64,000 nucleotides of DNA from CAYQMF01 sp964418595 (GTDB lineage Bacteria > Planctomycetota > UBA1135 > UBA2386). Of this stretch, positions 58,047-64,000 are shown one piece after another. The stretch lies in contig CAYQMF010000012.1 of NCBI GenBank assembly GCA_964418595.1, forward strand, positions 21,768-85,767, read 5' to 3'. Below the pieces are notes generated by a model. It did not search any database. It saw nothing but the letters and a program-made list of their open reading frames with translations, and had not been told where the DNA came from. Each line of letters opens with the position of its first letter. Positions within the stretch are counted from its first letter, which is position 1. Both the position numbers and the translations under genes were made by a program.

Positions 58047-59204
58047 ATGCTCGGACGTGGACGATGGCGGACGTGTGCGCTCGCGCTGCTGGCGACGCTC
58101 GCGTCCCACCAGGAATCGGCGGCCCAGGACGCGCAGCGCTACACGCTGCAGGGCTTCGGGGGCTGGGCCTACGGCCAGACGGACAACGACAATTTCTTCG
58201 GTTACAGCGCCTCACCCGAGGGCGTGTGGGACAACTACTACTTCGCGCTCAACGTGGGCGCCAAGCCGATGGAGAAGCTCTCCATCCGCGCCCAGGCGTA
58301 CTGGGGCGACGACCTGCGCGGCCAGCGCACCAACCTGGACTACGTGTTCGCGGAGTGGGCGCAGTCGTCGAGCCTGAAGCTGCGCGTGGGTAAGGTGCTG
58401 GTCCCGTTCGGGCTCTACTCGGAGACCTACGACGTCGGAACGCTGCGGCCCTTCTACCTGCTGCCGCAGTTCTACGCGGGCACGCTCGGCCTCGTCCCGA
58501 AGGCTTACCTCGGCGGCGGTGTCACCGGCGCGCCGCGACTCGGCGAGAGCTGGGAGCTTCAGTACGACGCCTTCGGCGGCCAGATCGAGTTCGAGCCGTT
58601 CTCGTTCGAGCTGCTGAATGGCTTCGACCCCGCGACCGGAATGCCCGTCTTCGGCAGGATCGAGGCGCAGCTGGTCGGGCGCGACATGCTGGGCGGCCGG
58701 CTGCTGCTCGTCTCGCCGGAGCACGGCATCGACTTCGGCGGCACGGTGATCCACCTGGGCGCGCTCGACGATCCGGCGGCCGACATCCTCGAGGGGGGCA
58801 GCGGCACCTTCTACAACCTGCGCGCGCAGTACCGCAAGGGAGCCTTCGAGGCGCGCGGCGAGTTCTTCAAGGCCGACACCGAGAGCGGCCAGGGCACCGA
58901 GAGCTACTACGCCGAGGCCTCGTATCGCTTCCTGAAGAAGTGGCAGGTGGCGGCACAGTACGAGCACTCCGAGCTGCTGCTCTCGGAGGCGGGCGCGAGC
59001 ATCCCGGCGACGCTGCGGCGCCACGAGTCGATCGGGCTCGCGCTCAACTTCTGGGTGAGCCCCGAGTTCGTGCTCAAGCTGAACGGCTACAGCGTGGACG
59101 GCAACATGATCGCCCGTCCGGAGAGCCCCAGCCTGGCCGCAGTCCTGGGCACGATCGACGAGAAGACGAGCGTGCTGCTGGTGGGCGCGCAGTTCTCGTT
59201 CTGA
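58047..59204 (+). CDS. Outer-membrane porin-like beta-barrel protein
   Basis: A 385-residue exported protein with signal peptide (RTCALALLATLASHQESAAQ) and a good AGGAGGA ribosome-binding sequence. Alternating aromatic/polar beta strands run through to a C-terminal Phe (VLLVGAQFSF), the usual ending of an outer-membrane barrel. Strands such as LSIRAQAYWGDDLRGQRTNL and AEWAQSSSLKLRVGKVLVPF resemble phosphate-selective (OprO/OprP-type) porins. The next gene, 10 bp away, is a PstS-like substrate-binding protein, so a shared role in anion uptake or sensing is possible. Confidence 0.8.
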   Translation: MLGRGRWRTCALALLATLASHQESAAQDAQRYTLQGFGGWAYGQTDNDNFFGYSASPEGVWDNYYFALNVGAKPMEKLSIRAQAYWGDDLRGQRTNLDYVFAEWAQSSSLKLRVGKVLVPFGLYSETYDVGTLRPFYLLPQFYAGTLGLVPKAYLGGGVTGAPRLGESWELQYDAFGGQIEFEPFSFELLNGFDPATGMPVFGRIEAQLVGRDMLGGRLLLVSPEHGIDFGGTVIHLGALDDPAADILEGGSGTFYNLRAQYRKGAFEARGEFFKADTESGQGTESYYAEASYRFLKKWQVAAQYEHSELLLSEAGASIPATLRRHESIGLALNFWVSPEFVLKLNGYSVDGNMIARPESPSLAAVLGTIDEKTSVLLVGAQFSF

Positions 59205-59214
59205 GGTGATCACC

Positions 59215-59649
59215 ATGAAGACCCTTGGACGAGCCATCGCCTCCTGCCTGCTCGGCGTCGCGGCCCTCGCGGCGAGCGCCCAGGCGCAGGACGGCTTCCG
59301 CGTGGTCGTGAACCCGGCCAACCCCGTGACCTCGCTGCGCGAGGCCGAGCTCGCGCGCCTGTTCCTGAAGAAGACCGTGTCCTGGCCGACCGGCGCGCCC
59401 GTCGTGGCCGTCGACCAGGAGCGCACCTCGGCCGTGCGGCGTGCGTTCAGCCTCGAAGTCCACGCCAAGGACCCGGACGCCATCGTCGCCCACTGGCAGA
59501 CGATGGTGTTCTCGGGCCGCGACACGCCGCCGCCGATCAAGCCGTCGGACGCCTCCGTGCTCGAGTTCGTCCGCGCCAACCCCGGGGCGATCGGCTACGT
59601 GTCCGAGGCGGCCGACGTGGCGGGCGTGAAGGTCGTGCCGATCCGCTGA
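59215..59649 (+). CDS. Small periplasmic phosphate-binding-like protein
   Basis: A 144-residue exported protein (signal: AIASCLLGVAALAASAQAQ). It has the pattern of PstS-like periplasmic binding proteins: FRVVVNPANPVTSLREAELA, RLFLKKTVSWPTGAPVVAVD, HWQTMVFSGRDTPPPI and EFVRANPGAIGYVSE, the last close to the conserved NPGAIGYV segment. It is much shorter than full PstS (about 300), so it may be a single-lobe version. It lies 10 bp after the porin gene in one operon. A link with the divergent membrane kinase is plausible. Confidence 0.8.
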   Translation: MKTLGRAIASCLLGVAALAASAQAQDGFRVVVNPANPVTSLREAELARLFLKKTVSWPTGAPVVAVDQERTSAVRRAFSLEVHAKDPDAIVAHWQTMVFSGRDTPPPIKPSDASVLEFVRANPGAIGYVSEAADVAGVKVVPIR

Positions 59650-59669
59650 GCGTCCGGGAACCCCTGGAC

Positions 59670-59701
59670 GGCGCTCGCGGGCAGGCGCGCCCGCGGGCGC
59701 C
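59670..59701. terminator. Hairpin between convergent genes
   Basis: Arms ggcgctcgcgggc (59670-59682) and gcccgcgggcgcc (59689-59701) form a 13-bp stem with one mismatch and a 6-nt loop. It lies between the PstS-like stop and the LVIVD gene stop. Confidence 0.65.
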
Positions 59702-59702
59702 G

Positions 59703-60812
59703 TCAGGACCCGGTGTACTCGACGACGAACAGCCCGCCGTTGATGTCGCTCACCACGATCAGGTTCGAGCCGGGGAAGATGTAGGCGCCCCACGCGCCGT
59801 TGAAGCCCGTGGAGGCGCCGGGGTAGGTGTCGTAGTAGCCCATGAGGCGCGGGCGCGTCGGGTCGCCGACGTCGAGCATGTGCACGCCTTCGGTGTAGTG
59901 CGAGACCACCATCCGGTCCCCGTCGATCATCACGTTGTGCGGGATCGTGCCGGGCGCCGCGAGGTAGCTCGNNNNNNNNNNGACCCGGGCCGGCGGGCTC
60001 GCGTGCAGGTCCCAGCCCTCGAGCGGCGAGCCCGCGCGCTCGTCGGTCGTGAACAGGTAGCGGCCGTCGCGCGTGAGCCAGGCGTTGTGGGTGAAGGTCC
60101 CGCCGGTGCTGAAGCGGGAGATCTCACGGATCGCGTCGGGCCGCGAGACGTCGAGCGTCGCCAGGAAGCCGTTGCGGATCGCCGCCGCGTACAGCCGGTT
60201 GCCGCGCGTGTAGCAGTCGTGGACGTAGAAGTCGCCGAAGCGGCCCACCTCGCGCGGGTTCGTCGGGTCGGCGAGGTCGAGCACGTGCATCCCGCTCTGG
60301 GTCCCGTTGGCGTAGAGCAGCCCGGCCTCGGCGTCGATCCACAGCGAGTGGGCCGACTGGAAGGTCTCGCTCCAGGTTCGCAGCTTCACCGGGCGATCCG
60401 GGTCGCGCAGGTCGACGATGTCGAGGCCGGTCTGGGCCTCGGTCGTCACGTAGGCGTACTCGCGGTAGGTCCGCACCTCGCGCCACGCGCTCGAGCCGCC
60501 CGCGATCGTGCCCGTGAGGCGGGGGCTCGCGGGGCTGGTCACGTCCACGACCGAGAGACCCACCGACGTCCCGACGAGCGCGAGCCGCCTGCCCCCTGGC
60601 GTGGTGTAGCCCCAGTTGCCCGAGCCGGCGCTCGCCCCGAGGGATGCGAGGTTGAGCTGCGAGCGCAGCACCATGTTGAGGCTCGCCTGTCCGGTGCTCG
60701 CGGCCGGAGCCGGGGTCGAGACGGGCGCCGCGGAGGGCGAGGTGGAGGAGCCGCCGCAGGACGGGGCCCACAGCGAGATCAGCAGCACGGCGAGGCGGGG
60801 GGGGCGGGGCAT
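59703..60812 (-). CDS. LVIVD-repeat lipoprotein
   Basis: About 370 codons, with ten N in the middle (59972-59981) that happen to keep the frame. The N terminus has a lipobox (LISLWAPSC-GG) and a Ser/Pro/Ala linker. The body is a beta-propeller of LVIVD-like repeats: RLALVGTSVGLSVVDVTSPA, AYVTTEAQTGLDIVDLRDPD, LYANGTQSGMHVLDLADPTN and VSHYTEGVHMLDVGDPTRPR. Proteins of this family with choice-of-anchor motifs are exported and of unknown function. It is convergent with the PstS-like gene. Confidence 0.85.
   Translation of the reverse strand: MPRPPRLAVLLISLWAPSCGGSSTSPSAAPVSTPAPAASTGQASLNMVLRSQLNLASLGASAGSGNWGYTTPGGRRLALVGTSVGLSVVDVTSPASPRLTGTIAGGSSAWREVRTYREYAYVTTEAQTGLDIVDLRDPDRPVKLRTWSETFQSAHSLWIDAEAGLLYANGTQSGMHVLDLADPTNPREVGRFGDFYVHDCYTRGNRLYAAAIRNGFLATLDVSRPDAIREISRFSTGGTFTHNAWLTRDGRYLFTTDERAGSPLEGWDLHASPPARVXXXXSYLAAPGTIPHNVMIDGDRMVVSHYTEGVHMLDVGDPTRPRLMGYYDTYPGASTGFNGAWGAYIFPGSNLIVVSDINGGLFVVEYTGS
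59972..59981. other. Assembly gap (10 N)
   Basis: Ten unresolved bases inside the LVIVD gene. The reading frame is the same on both sides when counted as 10. Confidence 0.95.
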
Positions 60813-60895
60813 GGCTGGCGGCTATGTTAGACGGACATGCCAGGTCGAACTCCGGGCAAGCGGGCCGGCCGGAAAGTGAGGACGACCGGGGGACC

Positions 60896-61104
60896 GGCCA
60901 GGGGGACGGGCCAGGGGGATCGGCCAGGGGGATCGGCCAGGGGGACGCGCCAAGGGAACGGCCAAAGGGAACGGCCAAGGGACCGGCCAGGGGGAACGGC
61001 CAGGGGGAACGGCCAGGGGGACCGGCCAAGGGAAAGGTCAAGGGAAAGGTCAAGGGAACGGCCAGGGGGACCGGCCAAGGGAACGGCCAACGGATCGGCC
61101 AGGG
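60896..61104. repeat. 17-unit tandem array of 12/13-bp repeats
   Basis: Units of the form GGCCARGGGRAMC (variants GGCCAGGGGGAAC, GGCCAAGGGAAC, GGTCAAGGGAAA) follow each other without spacer. About 17 units mix 12- and 13-bp lengths. The array fills the intergenic space between the LVIVD gene start and the beta-barrel gene stop. Translated on the minus strand it gives Pro/Leu/Trp-rich noise, so it is not coding. Confidence 0.9.
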
Positions 61105-61105
61105 A

Positions 61106-61147
61106 GTGCCGGATCTTCTCTGGCAGGGACTGGCGAAGATCCGGCAC
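61106..61147 (-). terminator. Hairpin terminator after beta-barrel gene
   Basis: A perfect 13-bp stem, gtgccggatcttc (61106-61118) and gaagatccggcac (61135-61147), with a 16-nt loop sits directly against the stop codon of the minus-strand gene. There is no T tract. Confidence 0.65.
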
Positions 61148-62130
61148 TAGAAAGTCCTCGCCATTCCCACGACCAGGCTCAGGCGGGGGGCGACCTGGGT
61201 CTCGTTGACGTAGCGGTAGACCGGGACCGGCAGGAAGAAGTAGAGCGACAACCGCGCGGGGAGGGTCGCCGCGATGCCGGGGATGGCGTAGACGATCGTG
61301 CCGCCGGTGGATGGGACGCCCTCGCCCCGGTAGTCGCTGCGGCCGCGGTGGGCCCACTTGAGCTGCAGCGAGGCGCGCAGCCGTGGCGCAACCGGGCGCG
61401 CGAGCGACAGGCTGGCGATCGCGTCGTCGCCGTAGCTGTAGGCGAGGTCGTTCGTGGTGTTGGCCTGGTAGGAGAGGGCGCCGGTCAGGTCGAGCCCGCC
61501 GTTCGAGAGGCGGCGCGAGCCCTGCGCGCTCAGCACGAGATCCCACGAGCCGCTGCCCGGCTGCAGCATCGGGTCGAGCACTCCGACGTCGAAGAGCGCC
61601 TCCGGGCTCACCAGCCGATACTCGCCCGTCGGCATCTCGACGCCCGCGCCCAGCACGAGGCTCAGCTCGGCCCCCGCGACGAGCGCGTGCCTCACTCCGA
61701 CGAGCGTGTCGCCCAGCCCCCACGTCTCGTAGTTCTCGAGATAGGGCGGGTGGCCGACCTCGTAGGAGCGCTTGCTCGCCACGGGCGCCGAGGCGACGAG
61801 CGTCGTGCGTCCCGTGAGCCCGTAGCCGGCGTCCACCTGCAGGAAGCGGGAGGTCCCGCCCAGGTCCTGGTGGAAGCCGGGGCGCACGACGGCGTTCTCG
61901 AAGTCGACCTTGGGCCGCGTCACGCGCGTGGCGGTGTCCGAGCCGCTCATGAGCTGCGAGTCGTCGGTCGCCCGATACGAGAGGTCGAGGCGGAACGCCT
62001 TGCGGGGCAGCAGGCCGCCCGCGCTGCGGGTCACCAGCAGGCAGCTCGTCGAGTCGCAGGCGGAAGCGTCGCGGGCAAGCGAGCCTGCCAGCAGCAGCGC
62101 CATCACGAGCCGAAGGCAATCCCGGACCAT
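61147..62130 (-). CDS. Outer-membrane beta-barrel protein of unknown function
   Basis: A 327-residue exported protein (signal: MVRDCLRLVMALLLAGSLARDASA) with a Cys-containing start of the mature part (CDSTSCLLVTRS). The rest is predicted beta-barrel strands ending in Phe (LVVGMARTF), with pairs such as VDAGYGLTGRTTLVASAPVA, GAGVEMPTGEYRLVSPEAL and WDLVLSAQGSRRLSNGGLDL. It resembles transporter-type barrels (MetA-pathway/DUF-type), but no family is certain. It is divergent from the dehydrogenase gene, with about 90 bp between them. Confidence 0.75.
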   Translation of the reverse strand: MVRDCLRLVMALLLAGSLARDASACDSTSCLLVTRSAGGLLPRKAFRLDLSYRATDDSQLMSGSDTATRVTRPKVDFENAVVRPGFHQDLGGTSRFLQVDAGYGLTGRTTLVASAPVASKRSYEVGHPPYLENYETWGLGDTLVGVRHALVAGAELSLVLGAGVEMPTGEYRLVSPEALFDVGVLDPMLQPGSGSWDLVLSAQGSRRLSNGGLDLTGALSYQANTTNDLAYSYGDDAIASLSLARPVAPRLRASLQLKWAHRGRSDYRGEGVPSTGGTIVYAIPGIAATLPARLSLYFFLPVPVYRYVNETQVAPRLSLVVGMARTF

Positions 62131-62152
62131 CTCCCGCACATGGTGCCATGAA

Positions 62153-62165
62153 GGGGTCAGGTCTT
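62153..62165. repeat. Possible REP-like motif ggggtcaggtctt
   Basis: A short sequence that resembles the conserved core of REP elements tied to TnpA-REP transposases. It is a single copy within this window, in the space upstream of the dehydrogenase gene. Confidence 0.2.
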
Positions 62166-62221
62166 GAATCTTGGCGTCGCTCGACTCGACGCGCCCGGGC
62201 GCGCCCCGCTAGACTGTGAGA

Positions 62222-64000
62222 ATGAGCACGGCGACCGATCCTCTCCTGGACACGCTCGTCAGCGACTTCGGGGGCAACTACGTGTTCGCCCTCGACTTGC
62301 TGGAGATGTACCGCGAGGACCGCGCCAGCGTGGACCCGAGCTGGCGGAGCTACTTCGACAAGGCCACGGGCCGGCCGGCCGAGCCCGAGCGGTCCCCGGT
62401 CACCGTGATCGTGAGCGAGTCCGCGCCGCCCAGGCCGGAGCCGGCCACCACGCCGGGCGCCCCGCTGCACACGCTGGTGCGCCAGGAGACGCAGGCCCCG
62501 GCCCCGACCGAGCGCACGAAGGCGGTGGCGCTGCCGACGATCCTGCCGGGCGACATCCTGCAGCCGATCCGCGGCGGCGCCGTGCGCATCGTCGAGAACA
62601 TGGAGGCGAGCCTGCAGATCCCGACGGCCACCTCCGTGCGCACGCTGCCGGTGCGGACGCTGGAGGAGAACCGCCGCCTGCTCAACAAGCACCGCGAGGG
62701 CGTGGGCCAGAGCAAGGTCAGCTTCACGCACGTGGTGGCGTGGGCGATCCTGCGCGCGCTCGACAGCTTCCCGCGCCTGAACGACGCCTACGCCGAGGTG
62801 GACGGCAAGCCGCACCGCATCCAGCGCGACGAGGTCAGGCTCGGGATCGCGGTCGACGTGCAGAAGAAGGACGGCTCGCGCACGCTGCTGGTGCCGAACA
62901 TCAAGGGCGCCCAGAAGCTGGCGTTCGCCGAGTTCCTGGCGGCGTTCGACGAGCTGGTGGCGCGCTCGCGCAAGGGCGCGATCACGCCCGACGACTTCAT
63001 GGGCACGACCGTCTCGCTCACGAACCCCGGCACCGTGGGCACCACGTCCTCGGCGCCGCGGCTGATGCCGGGCCAGGGCGTGATCGTCGCGACGGGCGCC
63101 CTCGACTACCCGGCCGAGTACAAGTCGATGGCGCCGCGCACGCTCGGGATGCTCGGGATCAGCAAGGTGATGACGGTGACGTCCACCTACGACCACCGCA
63201 TCATCCAGGGCGCCGAGTCGGGCCTGTTCCTCTCGCGCATCGAGGAGCTGCTCAAGGGCGACGACGGCTTCTACGAGCGGATCTTCAGCGACCTCGGCAT
63301 GCCGCACCGGCCGGTGCGCTGGGAGATGGACGCGAACCCGGGCCTGTTCGGCGCGCCGGGCGGTCGCGAGGAGGTCGAGAAGCAGACGAAGGTGCTGCAG
63401 CTGATCCACAACTACCGGGTGCGCGGGCACCTGGTGGCCGACCTCGACCCGCTCGACCGCCACCGGGCGCCGCACCGCGACCTCGACCCGGCCAGCTACG
63501 GCCTCACGCTGTGGGACCTGGACCGCGAGTTCATGACCGGCGGGCTCTCGGGCGAGGACCGCGCCAACCTGCGCGAGATCCTCGACATCCTGCGCGAGAC
63601 CTACTGCGGCACGATCGGCGTCGAGTACATGTACATCGCCGACCCCGAGCGCAAGGAGTGGCTGCAGCACCGGATGGAGTCCGCCCGCAACTACCCAGCG
63701 CTCGACGCGGCGAGCAAGAAGCGGGTGCTCGAGAAGGTGATCGAGGCCGAGGCCTTCGAGCGCTTCCTGCACACCAAGTACGTCGGCCACAAGCGCTTCT
63801 CGCTCGAGGGCGGCGAGACGCTGATCCCGCTGCTCGACAGGATCCTGAACGACGCGGCGCTGCTGGGCCTGCGCGAGGTGGTGATCGGGATGCCGCACCG
63901 CGGCCGCCTGAACGTGCTCGCGAACACCGTGGGCAAGCCGATCGCGCAGATCTTCGCGGAGTTCGAGGGCAACGACCCGACCTCGTACCAGGGCTCCGGC
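62222..64000 (+). CDS. kgd: Multifunctional 2-oxoglutarate decarboxylase/dehydrogenase (Kgd type), partial
   Basis: The first about 593 residues of a fused E2-E1 enzyme run off the window end. The N-terminal OGDH-like segment (DFGGNYVFALDLLEMYREDR, then PSWRSYFDKA) is followed by a linker and a lipoyl-less E2 acyltransferase domain (about 100-365). That domain has PTATSVRTLPVRTLEENRRL and the catalytic DHRIIQGAESG near 324. The E1 part begins QLIHNYRVRGHLVADLDPLD and reaches the thiamine-diphosphate region IGMPHRGRLNVLANTVGKP. Such proteins decarboxylate 2-oxoglutarate and, with partners, make succinyl-CoA in the citric acid cycle. They are known from Actinobacteria and some other bacteria. 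Confidence 0.93.
   Translation, partial: MSTATDPLLDTLVSDFGGNYVFALDLLEMYREDRASVDPSWRSYFDKATGRPAEPERSPVTVIVSESAPPRPEPATTPGAPLHTLVRQETQAPAPTERTKAVALPTILPGDILQPIRGGAVRIVENMEASLQIPTATSVRTLPVRTLEENRRLLNKHREGVGQSKVSFTHVVAWAILRALDSFPRLNDAYAEVDGKPHRIQRDEVRLGIAVDVQKKDGSRTLLVPNIKGAQKLAFAEFLAAFDELVARSRKGAITPDDFMGTTVSLTNPGTVGTTSSAPRLMPGQGVIVATGALDYPAEYKSMAPRTLGMLGISKVMTVTSTYDHRIIQGAESGLFLSRIEELLKGDDGFYERIFSDLGMPHRPVRWEMDANPGLFGAPGGREEVEKQTKVLQLIHNYRVRGHLVADLDPLDRHRAPHRDLDPASYGLTLWDLDREFMTGGLSGEDRANLREILDILRETYCGTIGVEYMYIADPERKEWLQHRMESARNYPALDAASKKRVLEKVIEAEAFERFLHTKYVGHKRFSLEGGETLIPLLDRILNDAALLGLREVVIGMPHRGRLNVLANTVGKPIAQIFAEFEGNDPTSYQGSG

Noticed and set aside
60896..61104. CRISPR array
   Set aside because: The repeats are only 12-13 bp and there are no unique spacers or cas genes.
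60827..63898. 1023-codon frame on the - strand
   Set aside because: Antisense to the dehydrogenase gene and through the repeat array; the PLAGPPGRS-like repeats are just the translated 12/13-bp array.

Overview
The window is about 64 kb of very GC-rich bacterial DNA. It carries two runs of ten N at 52922-52931 and 59972-59981, so it is a scaffold, most likely from a metagenome. Its left 55.6 kb looks like a planctomycete-type genome. The reasons are the DUF1501 / DUF1549-DUF1553 cytochrome gene pair, a formylglycine-type sulfatase, a Ser/Thr kinase fused to a formylglycine-generating-enzyme-like domain, and several secreted proteins that share one C-terminal tail. The right end (about 55.7-64 kb) holds a truncated histidine kinase, outer-membrane barrels, a PstS-like protein, an LVIVD-repeat lipoprotein and the start of a multifunctional 2-oxoglutarate decarboxylase/dehydrogenase. 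It is joined to the left part through a poly-C/poly-G fold-back at 55679-55733 that cuts genes on both sides, so the two parts probably come from different genomes.

Layout. 0.1-10.4 kb: an NtrC-like regulator without the GAFTGA loop, then a giant 2918-residue secreted TPR protein. 10.5-16.6 kb: a double thioredoxin-fold protein, a methyltransferase, an ECF sigma / membrane anti-sigma / RseB-LolA-like module and a calcium-repeat secreted protein. 16.8-20.2 kb: tRNA-Arg(CCG), an M61 peptidase, lexA overlapping a double-CDGSH protein, and a small tail-anchored protein with a palindromic upstream site. 20.3-25.0 kb: a kinase-FGE protein followed closely by an FHA-serine protease. 25.1-27.4 kb: a methyltransferase, a hemerythrin and a DnaQ-type exonuclease.

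27.4-35.9 kb is the most notable region. ACP, a catalytic ketosynthase, a ketosynthase-like partner without the catalytic triad and a flavin halogenase-like enzyme are translationally coupled. They face a LolA-like carrier, an RND/MMPL exporter and a small secreted protein. The set resembles the aryl-polyene/dialkylresorcinol type of type II polyketide/fatty-acid locus, which puts a lipid-like product into the outer membrane. No ketoreductase, dehydratase, ligase or phosphopantetheinyl transferase is visible here.

36.0-48.0 kb carries secreted and membrane proteins, two tandem trypsin-fold PDZ proteins without active-site residues, a GT-C-like membrane protein, an M49 peptidase and a sulfatase. 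48.0-55.6 kb carries a DUF4143 ATPase, the DUF1501/DUF1553 pair, another tailed secreted protein and an ECF-like sigma factor cut by the junction. The right end follows, with a 17-unit 12/13-bp repeat array at 60896-61104. All functions are inferred from motifs read by eye; no database search was run.
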